Assembly: GCA_045538535.1 (NCBI GenBank)
Contig: JAZSRN010000042.1
Coordinates: 1-29,777, forward strand
Origin: RUG14219 sp045538535
Lineage (GTDB): Bacteria > Cyanobacteriota > Vampirovibrionia > Gastranaerophilales > Gastranaerophilaceae
Direction: 5' to 3'
Length of the DNA stretch: 29,777 nt
Shown here: one piece after another, positions 23,846-29,777 of the stretch
Layout of the letters: each line of letters begins with the position of its first letter
Position numbering within the stretch: position 1 is the stretch's first letter
The notes under the pieces: model-generated
Databases searched by the model: none
Told to the model about the DNA's origin: nothing
The model's input: only the letters and a program-made list of their open reading frames with translations
Program-made: the position numbers and the translations under genes

Positions 23846-23945
23846 TGGACTCTCACGCATTGAGCTTTGCTCAATGGGGTGGAACCCAAGAAGCAAAGTG
23901 CGGAATTGCCGTTTAACGCGACGAGCAAGACAGTCTCATACACTC
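23846..23945. other. GC-rich structured patch of unknown nature
   Basis: About 51% G+C by hand count over 100 bases, against roughly 30% around it. It contains an 8-bp hairpin (CATTGAGC-TTT-GCTCAATG, 23858-23876) and GGGTggaaCCC just after. On the minus strand a 34-codon open frame (23839-23943, from GTG) spans it, without a ribosome-binding site. With the inverted repeat it fills most of the 349 bases between the two toxin-antitoxin modules. Possibly a dispersed repeat or RNA remnant. Confidence 0.45.
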
Positions 23946-24025
23946 CATTTTAGAAAACAAAATAAATTTCGTATCCTATCTTGTATTATGTTTACTAGAT
24001 TTTAACAAGTTCGAGAATTATAATT

Positions 24026-24331
24026 TTATGCAACTTCAAGTTCATAACCAAGTTCTTGAAAAATTTTTGCAATAGTTGAAAATTTTGGTTCTTTTTCTGC
24101 TTTAAAGATACTGTAAAGATGAGCTCTGCTCATACCAACTCTCTTTGCAAATCCCGCTATTGTATCTTTTGCTCTGATTACTATTTCTAATGCATGATAA
24201 AATGAATTAAAATCACCATCCTCCAAATAGTCTTTTAGACTTGAATTTAAATAGAATTTAATATCTTCATCAGATTTTAAGTTGTTAACTATATAAATTT
24301 CTAAATCTGTTGTATTTTTAAGTTCTTTCAT
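24026..24331 (-). CDS. HI1420-type antitoxin with XRE HTH (module 2)
   Basis: 101 residues from ATG 24331, chosen because GGAGGAAA lies 6 bases upstream and the ATG overlaps the toxin stop (ATGA); an earlier ATG at 24346 lies before that site. Domain layout as in module 1: SDEDIKFYLNSSLKDYLEDGDFNSFYHALEIVIRAKDTI then FAKRVGMSRAHLYSIFKAEKEPKFSTIAKIFQELGYELEVA with the helix-turn-helix. It is expected to bind and neutralise the upstream toxin and to repress the operon. Confidence 0.92.
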   Translation of the reverse strand: MKELKNTTDLEIYIVNNLKSDEDIKFYLNSSLKDYLEDGDFNSFYHALEIVIRAKDTIAGFAKRVGMSRAHLYSIFKAEKEPKFSTIAKIFQELGYELEVA

Positions 24332-24651
24332 TGTAGTTTCCTCCATTCTTGAAGTATTTCTTTTGCCTTTTGAATATCTTTACTTTGAGTTGATTTATCT
24401 CCACCATTAATTAACAAAACAATTACGTTATCAATTTCTGTGTAATAAATTCTGTAGCCTGAACCGAATTTCAATCTAAGTTCAGAGATTTCATTATCAA
24501 TCTTCTTATAGTCACCAAAATTGTTTTCCAGTAATCTCGTTAATCTTGATTGTACACGAGATTTTGTAACCTTATCCAATGACTCAAGCCATTCAATAAA
24601 AGGACTTTTATCATTTGATAGTTGTGCAATTTTAACAATTCTTTGTTCCAT
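24328..24651 (-). CDS. HI1419/RelE-like toxin (module 2)
   Basis: 107 residues from ATG 24651, chosen because the in-frame ATG at 24678 lies between the -35 and -10 boxes of the promoter. It is a phage Gp49-like/HI1419 addiction-module killer of the RelE/ParE superfamily: SPFIEWLESLDKVTKSRVQSRLTRLLENNFGDYKKI, LRLKFGSGYRIYYTEIDNVIVLLINGGDKSTQ, KDIQKAKEILQEW. Relatives cut mRNA at the ribosome. Toxin-first order and the ATGA overlap with the antitoxin are usual for this family. Intact, unlike its neighbour in module 1. Confidence 0.92.
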   Translation of the reverse strand: MEQRIVKIAQLSNDKSPFIEWLESLDKVTKSRVQSRLTRLLENNFGDYKKIDNEISELRLKFGSGYRIYYTEIDNVIVLLINGGDKSTQSKDIQKAKEILQEWRKLQ

Positions 24652-24657
24652 ACTAAT

Positions 24658-24686
24658 AGTGTACTCTATAGCAAACATATTGTCAA
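24658..24686 (-). promoter_or_regulatory. Promoter of toxin-antitoxin module 2 (leaderless layout)
   Basis: Minus strand perfect TTGACA (24681-24686), 17-base spacer, TACACT (24658-24663), then six bases and the ATG. Geometry is identical to module 1. The 15-base motif AAATCRCAAAATACT occurs upstream of both promoters (24726-24740 and 23735-23749), evidence that the whole module was duplicated. Confidence 0.75.
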
Positions 24687-24783
24687 GAGGTTAATTATCA
24701 GCTTGATTAATCATTTACAAATTTTAAATCGCAAAATACTTTATAGTTTTTGCATTGTGCACAGATGATATTATGGCTAAAAA

Positions 24784-26652
24784 TTAAGACAAGAACTCAA
24801 TATTTGTTTTTTCAAGCTTTTCATTATCTATAATATCTTGAGCCATTTGTACAGTTTCAGATATTTCTATTTCATAATTTTGAATTCCATCACTATTTGC
24901 ACTGGAATAACTATCGTAATCGGCCGTGTTTAAATATGTATAAGTATCACCAAAGGCATTTACACTACTAAAATATTTGTACAAATCATCCCAATCTAAA
25001 TATATTTCATCTAAACTATCCCAAGGATTATTTAAAATTACGTATTGTCCTACAACTCCCCCTTTCACTGCGTATGCGTGATTGTAACAAATACCCAAAT
25101 CAAGATTTTGTTCTCCTGTAGCTGGAATGCCTTCATCTTCAATTGCAGCTTGATGAGACCCTAATACCAAATGAGATATATCACCATTCAAATATGCACT
25201 TAACAATACGTTAAAGAAATTAGGAATTTCCTCTTGCTCTAAGGAATAACACTCCGCAGCATCAGATGAACCGAAAAAGAATTCCGAAATTAAAAAGTTA
25301 TTTTCAGATGACCCTAACATCTTGTTATCATGTACTGTATCACCTGTCGCATCATTATCCATATTATATCCCATTGCAGTAATAGCTTTTCTAAATGCAA
25401 TTTCAATTAATACCAAATCAATATCACCATCAGCATTCTTTACATTACTCAAATCTGATAAAGTAATTGTTTGTGTACTATATTCATTCGTACAATTTTT
25501 AAAGTTCACAGCATAATCATCGCCACTTTTAGTAATCGAAACATAATCACTTAAATCTTTATTTAACGAATTTAAAAATGATAAAAACTTACAATCTCCA
25601 TAAGCACCTTGCGATGAACCATCCAATTTATAATTTACAGTTCCAAGATACTCATCGTTATTAGATAAATAAAACTCAACATCATTTAATCTTGATTTAA
25701 AGGAATTACCAAACTCCGATGTTGTTGAAAAACCTACAGCTCTAACAACATCATTGCCATCTCCTGCATCTATAGAATTCTCATAACCATAACTTAAGAT
25801 ATAATCATCTCCTGCTCCGGTATAAATTTCATTATACTCAGATTGCCTACGGCCCGTCATTGTACTATCACAAACATTTCCAATACGAATAATATCGTTA
25901 CCTGAATTTGCGTTTAAGTAACAATTGTTACCAATTAAAATGATATTATCATCTTGCTCTTTTGTTGCAACAACTTTGATACCATTACCACAAATTACAA
26001 ATCTACCATTATCCCAATATTCCAAATTAGCAGAAATTTCCGAACCGGAATTTGAGGACAATGTATAGTAATAAGTCTCTCCATCAACTGAATTTTTCAA
26101 TTCTAATGTTACTTCTCCGGTTGCCGGAATAGTTATTGTTTTTGCATTTTGAGTTGTATCTTTTCTTATCAAAGAATGATTAATTGTCGTCGGTGCTTCC
26201 GGTCCAGTTGGCTCAGTTGGTGTCGTAGGGGTTGTTGGCTCTGTCGGTTGAGTAGGTTCCGTTGGTTGAGTAGGCTCCGTTGGTTGAGTAGGCTCAATCG
26301 GTACACGAGTCCCACCACCATTATGTAAATCATAAATCAACTGCTTAATTCGACTTACTTCCTCTGAAGAAAAGTTTTTATAAGTAGTTGACACAGTAAT
26401 TGTAATTTCAGGTATTTTAACGATGTCATGATATACCGCATTGAGTTTTTCATCTGAAACCACACTTAACAAACTCATTTCTTTACCATTTACTAAAATA
26501 GTATCAGAATTATTTATACTTAACTCTTTAAGTCCAGAATTAGACACTAAATTAGAAGTACAAACATTTATCTGTTGATTTGTTTCCAACGGATTCCCAG
26601 CAACTAAGATATTCTTTTTAACTGTGTATGATAAAAAATTAGTATTTTCCAT
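24784..26652 (-). CDS. Calpain-like (C2) cysteine protease with Pro-Thr linker and RTX-like repeats
   Basis: 622 residues from ATG 26652 (ATG 26661 and GTG 26664 also possible; none has a ribosome-binding site). Order: unrecognised N-terminal domain (1-115), a TEPTQP-repeat linker (about 118-156), a beta-rich region with RTX-like calcium-binding repeats (SGNDIIRIG near 250, GAGDDYILS near 279, DAGDGNDVV near 295), then a calpain-type protease domain. Its catalytic set is visible: Q348 and C354 in QGAYGDCKFLSFL, H525 in YNHAYAVKGG, N542 in NNPWDS. There is no Sec signal. RTX proteins usually leave by type I secretion, but no such genes are here. Probable secreted or surface protease; targets unknown. 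Confidence 0.85.
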   Translation of the reverse strand: MENTNFLSYTVKKNILVAGNPLETNQQINVCTSNLVSNSGLKELSINNSDTILVNGKEMSLLSVVSDEKLNAVYHDIVKIPEITITVSTTYKNFSSEEVSRIKQLIYDLHNGGGTRVPIEPTQPTEPTQPTEPTQPTEPTTPTTPTEPTGPEAPTTINHSLIRKDTTQNAKTITIPATGEVTLELKNSVDGETYYYTLSSNSGSEISANLEYWDNGRFVICGNGIKVVATKEQDDNIILIGNNCYLNANSGNDIIRIGNVCDSTMTGRRQSEYNEIYTGAGDDYILSYGYENSIDAGDGNDVVRAVGFSTTSEFGNSFKSRLNDVEFYLSNNDEYLGTVNYKLDGSSQGAYGDCKFLSFLNSLNKDLSDYVSITKSGDDYAVNFKNCTNEYSTQTITLSDLSNVKNADGDIDLVLIEIAFRKAITAMGYNMDNDATGDTVHDNKMLGSSENNFLISEFFFGSSDAAECYSLEQEEIPNFFNVLLSAYLNGDISHLVLGSHQAAIEDEGIPATGEQNLDLGICYNHAYAVKGGVVGQYVILNNPWDSLDEIYLDWDDLYKYFSSVNAFGDTYTYLNTADYDSYSSANSDGIQNYEIEISETVQMAQDIIDNEKLEKTNIEFLS

Positions 26653-26704
26653 ACTATACATCACGACATTTCAATTTGAAAACTTTAACGTTAAAATCAA
26701 TCAA

Positions 26705-26737
26705 AAATCCCTTAAGTAAAGACTACATAAGGGATTT
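26705..26737 (-). terminator. Terminator of the trpR-trpB operon
   Basis: Perfect 10-bp stem AAATCCCTTA / TAAGGGATTT with a 13-base loop, followed on the minus strand by T residues, 28 bases after the trpB stop. It separates trpB from the calpain-like gene. Confidence 0.85.
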
Positions 26738-26765
26738 GGGGTATATATATTAGATTTAACTCTTC

Positions 26766-27971
26766 TTAACAATTCTTCGGATAATTTTTCATGACAAACT
26801 CAATATCCTTGTCTCCACGCCCCGAAAGGCTTACAAGAATTTTTTTACCTTGTTGAGTTTTAGCTAATTCGATTGCATAAGCAACTGCATGCGAACTTTC
26901 CAACGCCGGAATAATCCCTTCCAACTTTGAAAGCTCATAAAAAGCATTTATTGCTTGAACGTCATTTACCGTCACATAATTTACACGCCCAACTTCGTTT
27001 AAATAACAATGTTTTGGCCCAACACCAGGATAATCAAGCCCACTGGCAACACAATATGCATCAGCAATATTACCTTGTTCATCTTGCAATAATTTACACT
27101 TGAAACCATGCAAAATACCGTCTTTGCCATAAGTAATACTTGCCGCATTTTGCCCTAAAGTTTCACCTTTGCCCATTGGCTCGACACCGTAAATATCAAC
27201 GCTAATATCTTCTAAAAATCCGCTAAATAGTCCGATAGAATTTGATCCGCCACCAACACAAGCAATAATTGCATCAGGCAAATTATTAGTTTTGCCCAAA
27301 AATTGTTCACGAGCTTCACGACCTATTATAGATTGGAAATATTCAACTATCATCGGAAACGGATGCGGACCTACAACAGAACCGATTGCATAAAATGTAT
27401 TCTCAAAATCTTTTGCATACGCAATAAAAGCTTCATCAACCGCTTCTTTTAAAGTTCTAGTCCCACTTTGAACCGCAACGATATTTGCGCCTAATACTCG
27501 CATTCTATCCACTGTCGGTTTAGCTTTTGCAATATCAACTTCACCCATATAAATATCACACTCAAGCCCCAAAAGTGCAGCCGAAGTTGCAATTGCAACT
27601 CCATGTTGGCCGGCACCGGTTTCCGCAATAATTTTTTTCTTACCCATTCTTTTGGCAAGTAACGCTTGGCCTAAGCAATGATTAATTTTGTGTGCACCTG
27701 TATGGTTCAAATCTTCACGTTTGAGATAAATTTCACAGCCATATTTAGCGGACAAATTCTTGGCAAAATACACCGGACTCGGACGCCCTACAAAATCTTT
27801 CAATAATTCATTAAGTTCTGATTGAAATCCTTCATCTTCTTTAATTTCCAAAAATGCCTTTTCTATTTTTTTAAATTCTTGTTTTAATTCTTCCGAAACG
27901 AATTGCCCACCATAATTCCCAAAAAATCCTTGTTCATCCGGTAAAATATTATTTATCTTTTTAGTTTCCAT
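26766..27971 (-). CDS. trpB: Tryptophan synthase beta chain TrpB
   Basis: 401 residues, usual length. A PLP enzyme that joins indole and serine to make tryptophan, normally with TrpA supplying indole. Family motifs: FGNYGGQFVSEEL at the start, LKREDLNHTGAHKINH with PLP lysine K95, ETGAGQHGVAIATSAALLGL, CVGGGSNSIGLFSGF (phosphate loop), GLDYPGVGPKHCYL and SLSGRGDKD. This is the TrpB1 type that usually pairs with TrpA, yet no trpA follows; a terminator does. AAGGAGAAA precedes the ATG, which overlaps the end of trpR by 11 bases. Free indole from the gut could be its substrate (inference). Confidence 0.96.
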   Translation of the reverse strand: METKKINNILPDEQGFFGNYGGQFVSEELKQEFKKIEKAFLEIKEDEGFQSELNELLKDFVGRPSPVYFAKNLSAKYGCEIYLKREDLNHTGAHKINHCLGQALLAKRMGKKKIIAETGAGQHGVAIATSAALLGLECDIYMGEVDIAKAKPTVDRMRVLGANIVAVQSGTRTLKEAVDEAFIAYAKDFENTFYAIGSVVGPHPFPMIVEYFQSIIGREAREQFLGKTNNLPDAIIACVGGGSNSIGLFSGFLEDISVDIYGVEPMGKGETLGQNAASITYGKDGILHGFKCKLLQDEQGNIADAYCVASGLDYPGVGPKHCYLNEVGRVNYVTVNDVQAINAFYELSKLEGIIPALESSHAVAYAIELAKTQQGKKILVSLSGRGDKDIEFVMKNYPKNC

Positions 27972-28236
27972 TGTATTTCTCCTTTATAAAATGTTTTGAT
28001 GTAACTGTATCTCGGTTTTTTAAAATTTTCGACCCACGCGTTACTTTACACAAACTAACATTTAATTGTTTAGAAATTTCGCGTTGTGTACAGCCTTGAG
28101 CCAACAATTCCAAAATACGCCATCGTTTTGACAATGTGGAAATCTCAGGCGCAGTCAAGATTTCGGATAAAAATGAAAAAATTTCATCTTGTGAATCCAT
28201 TTTATAAATTAAGTTTGAAATTTCTTTAAGAGTCAT
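27961..28236 (-). CDS. trpR: Trp repressor family protein (TrpR)
   Basis: 91 residues of the TrpR superfamily. The helix-turn-helix ELLAQGCTQREISKQLNVSLCKVTRGSKILK aligns with E. coli TrpR, including the diagnostic TRGS turn, and LTAPEISTLSKRWRILELL matches the dimer core. TrpR binds tryptophan and blocks trp promoters. It overlaps trpB by 11 bases and a dyad sits on its own promoter start, so autoregulation of trpR-trpB by tryptophan is likely. A YerC-type relative not responding to tryptophan is the alternative; linkage to trpB favours TrpR. Confidence 0.88.
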   Translation of the reverse strand: MTLKEISNLIYKMDSQDEIFSFLSEILTAPEISTLSKRWRILELLAQGCTQREISKQLNVSLCKVTRGSKILKNRDTVTSKHFIKEKYNGN

Positions 28237-28249
28237 TTTTTATACCGTT

Positions 28250-28269
28250 TGTTTCTATTTATAGAAACA
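28250..28269 (-). promoter_or_regulatory. Putative TrpR operator
   Basis: 8-bp perfect arms TGTTTCTA / TAGAAACA with a 4-base centre (TTTA on the plus strand). The dyad sits from the edge of the -10 box across the predicted transcription start of trpR-trpB, an ideal place for a repressor. Its sequence differs from the E. coli CTAG-centred operator. Confidence 0.65.
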
Positions 28270-28297
28270 GTATAACGTATTCAATGCAATTTGTCAA
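28269..28297 (-). promoter_or_regulatory. Promoter of trpR-trpB
   Basis: Minus strand perfect TTGACA (28292-28297), 17-base spacer, TATACT (28269-28274). One of the strongest promoters in the window. The leader of about 26 bases lacks a clear ribosome-binding site. Confidence 0.85.
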
Positions 28298-28329
28298 GTC
28301 ATGGAAACTAAAAGACTCGACAAAAACTA

Positions 28330-28350
28330 ACATAACACCTTTTGTTATGT
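28330..28350 (-). terminator. Hairpin after the small membrane protein genes
   Basis: 8-bp stem ACATAACA / TGTTATGT with a 5-base loop, then TAGTTTTTG on the minus strand, 22 bases after the 40-residue gene's stop. Confidence 0.6.
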
Positions 28351-28371
28351 ATGTATTACTTTAGAATAAAA

Positions 28372-28494
28372 TTACTTATTTTCCGGAGTATTTTGTAATT
28401 CAGCAAAATATTTATCTTGTTTGTGCATATTATAAAAAAAATATGAAGGAACAAATATTAAAAAAGATATAATTAAATATTGCGACCAATCCAT
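28372..28494 (-). CDS. 40-residue single-pass membrane protein
   Basis: A short gene read directly from sequence: MDWSQYLIISFLIFVPSYFF, then a charged tail YNMHKQDKYFAELQNTPENK. One hydrophobic helix (about 6-20) predicts membrane insertion. GGAGGTG lies 5 bases before its ATG, and the ATG directly follows the stop of the upstream gene (TAAATG), strong evidence of coupled translation. A terminator follows. Function unknown. Confidence 0.75.
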   Translation of the reverse strand: MDWSQYLIISFLIFVPSYFFYNMHKQDKYFAELQNTPENK

Positions 28495-28740
28495 TTACAC
28501 ACCTCCATTTTTAAATTTTTCAATAATTTTCATTAACTCTATTCTTTTAACAAAATACGCATTCACAAAAACTATTGTCCAAAAAATACCTAAAATCAAA
28601 AAAGCATAAATTAACAATGTTTTTTCTTCAAAAATACTAAAACCAACTGAACCACCACCAGTGATAAAAATAGCACCCCATAAATGGTTCATTTCATTTC
28701 GTAAAGAATTTGCTTTTTCTTTTAAATAATTCTCATTCAT
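28495..28740 (-). CDS. Small two-helix membrane protein
   Basis: 81 residues with two hydrophobic segments: a weaker one near 21-36 (WGAIFITGGGSVGFSIF) and a strong one near 41-64 (LLIYAFLILGIFWTIVFVNAYF), ending in a basic tail. Its ATG starts seven bases after a perfect TATAAT, with no ribosome-binding site, so the mRNA is predicted to be leaderless. It is the first gene of a two-gene unit with the 40-residue protein. No family recognised. Confidence 0.75.
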   Translation of the reverse strand: MNENYLKEKANSLRNEMNHLWGAIFITGGGSVGFSIFEEKTLLIYAFLILGIFWTIVFVNAYFVKRIELMKIIEKFKNGGV

Positions 28741-28746
28741 AGTTTT

Positions 28747-28775
28747 ATTATATCATTACTTATAATTTTAGGCAA
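28747..28775 (-). promoter_or_regulatory. Promoter of the small membrane protein pair (leaderless layout)
   Basis: Minus strand TTGCCT (28770-28775), 17-base spacer, perfect TATAAT (28747-28752), six bases, then ATG. Confidence 0.75.
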
Positions 28776-28803
28776 TAAAATTTTCTCGATTTAATAACAC
28801 AAA

Positions 28804-28836
28804 AAACAAGATACATCAAAATGATGTATCTTGTTT
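28804..28836 (-). terminator. Terminator of ppdK
   Basis: 15-bp perfect stem (28804-28818 with 28822-28836) and a 3-base loop, followed on the minus strand by a T tract. It lies 22 bases after the ppdK stop. Confidence 0.92.
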
Positions 28837-28857
28837 ATCTATATAACGATAAAGACG

Positions 28858-29777
28858 TTATTTGCTTTCAACAACTGCTTGAGCAGCAGCAAGTTTTGCT
28901 TGAGGAATTCTGAACGGAGAACAAGAAACATAGTTCAAACCAATTTTATGGCAGAACTTAACTGAATCCGGGTCACCACCGTGTTCACCACAAACACCGC
29001 CAACTAAAGCAGGATTTACAGCTTTTCCTTTTGTCATTGACATTTCAACCAATTGTCCGACACCTTTTGTATCAAGTGTTTCAAATGGGTTAGAAGGAAG
29101 GATTTTTTGTTCTACATATCTGTTCAAGAACTTACCTTCAGCATCGTCACGAGAATAGCCAAATGTCATTTGTGTCAAGTCGTTAGTACCAAATGAGAAG
29201 AATTCCGCATATTCAGCAATTTCATCAGCAGTCAACGCTGCACGAGGAATCTCAATCATAGTACCGAATTTGTACTCAACTTCAACACCTTTTTCAGTCA
29301 TAACATCTTTTGCTACACGAACTAAAATTTCTTTTGCAACTTTTAATTCGTTAACGTGACCGATAAGAGGAATCATAACCCAAGGTTTAACAGCATAACC
29401 TTCTTTTTTCAAATCACAGCAAGCTTCAAAGATTGCTCTTACTTGCATTTCATTGATTTCAGGATAAGTTAAACCTAAACGGCATCCTCTTAGGCCCATC
29501 ATAGGGTTAGATTCGCTTAGACCTTCAACGATGTGAAGCATTTCTTCTTTTTCAGTAGCATCTTTACCGGTAGCTTTAAGAGCTGCAACTTCAGCAATTA
29601 AATCTTCTTTGTTAGGTAAAAATTCGTGAAGAGGTGGGTCTAAAAGACGAACTGTAAGAGGTTTGTCACCTAATTCTTTGAACATTGCATAGAAGTCAGC
29701 ATACTGCATAGGAAGAAGTTTAGCTAAAGCTTCTTTTCTAGCTTCGACAGTTCCAGCAATAATCATTTTTTGTACCC
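28858..29777 (-). CDS. ppdK: Pyruvate phosphate dikinase, C-terminal part (runs off the window)
   Basis: The visible 306 or so residues are the C-terminal PEP/pyruvate-binding barrel of PPDK, which interconverts pyruvate + ATP + phosphate with PEP + AMP + PPi. Motifs: DPPLHEFLPNKEDL, NPMMGLRGCRLGLTYPEI, GTMIEIPRAALTADEIA, FFSFGTNDLTQMTFGYSRDD and the active-site CGEHGGDP with the catalytic cysteine. The methionine at 29766 is internal: the frame stays open to the window edge and reads VQKM before it, as in other PPDKs. The N-terminal ATP-grasp and phosphohistidine domains lie beyond 29777. Likely a key glycolytic/gluconeogenic enzyme in this anaerobe. Confidence 0.95.
   Translation of the reverse strand, partial: VQKMIIAGTVEARKEALAKLLPMQYADFYAMFKELGDKPLTVRLLDPPLHEFLPNKEDLIAEVAALKATGKDATEKEEMLHIVEGLSESNPMMGLRGCRLGLTYPEINEMQVRAIFEACCDLKKEGYAVKPWVMIPLIGHVNELKVAKEILVRVAKDVMTEKGVEVEYKFGTMIEIPRAALTADEIAEYAEFFSFGTNDLTQMTFGYSRDDAEGKFLNRYVEQKILPSNPFETLDTKGVGQLVEMSMTKGKAVNPALVGGVCGEHGGDPDSVKFCHKIGLNYVSCSPFRIPQAKLAAAQAVVESK

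Noticed and set aside
23876..23888. T-box-like motif (GGGTGGAACC) after a hairpin
   Set aside because: It matches the short TGGNACC consensus, but no plus-strand gene or terminator/antiterminator pair follows, and no specifier stem was found.
23839..23943. 34-codon open frame across the GC-rich patch on the minus strand
   Set aside because: GTG start, no ribosome-binding site, no recognisable product; likely follows from base composition.
26215..26300. Short tandem repeats resembling an array
   Set aside because: They encode the TEPTQP linker of the calpain-like protein in frame; no spacers, not CRISPR.

Overview
The window is about 30 kb of AT-rich bacterial chromosome, encoding mostly on the minus strand. 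Peptidoglycan synthesis (murG) and lipid A synthesis (lpxA) together indicate a diderm envelope. The mix of a GGGtGRT/IscU-like pair, M29 aminopeptidase, pyruvate phosphate dikinase, HepT/MntA and several lineage-type proteins with an N-terminal 'xFTG/xFEG'-like motif suggests a gut Gastranaerophilales (Vampirovibrionia/Melainabacteria). That assignment is my inference from gene content and protein style; there is no rRNA here to test it.

Layout. 1-4.4 kb: a TIM-barrel isomerase-like gene, rmuC-murG, and a leucine-rich-repeat-like gene beside a gene-free AT-rich segment. 4.5-7.1 kb: the GGGtGRT and IscU-like Fe-S scaffold pair, divergent from a hepT-mntA toxin-antitoxin operon. 7.1-11.6 kb: a minus-strand signalling operon in the order GAF/HD-GYP protein, exported TPR protein, NarL-type response regulator, pentapeptide-repeat protein. 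11.7-17.1 kb: a GT2 glycosyltransferase, three lineage-type proteins with the N-terminal motif (one SprA-like metalloprotease, one lipobox protein), and an XRE/zinc-ribbon regulator with a solute-binding lipoprotein. 17.2-22.6 kb: recA with a coiled-coil HTH partner, M29 aminopeptidase, lpxA, and a large motif-bearing protein. 22.7-24.7 kb: tRNA-Ile(GAU) with a broken partial copy, then two paralogous HI1419/HI1420-type toxin-antitoxin modules, the first with a frameshifted toxin, separated by a long inverted repeat and a GC-rich patch. 24.8-29.8 kb: a calpain-like protease with RTX-like repeats, a trpR-trpB operon with a clear promoter/operator, two coupled tiny membrane proteins, and the C-terminal part of ppdK.

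Themes. (1) Four proteins share an N-terminal signature that may be a lineage-specific sorting or processing tag. (2) Three promoters have the ATG exactly six bases after the -10 box, predicting leaderless mRNAs. (3) The plus strand changes from G>C to C>G near 3.3-4.5 kb, as expected at a replication terminus or an inversion edge. (4) trpR-trpB without trpA fits tryptophan or indole salvage in a gut resident. (5) The calpain/RTX protein is a candidate host- or microbe-interaction factor. Operon and promoter calls come from reading by eye and were not scored by software.
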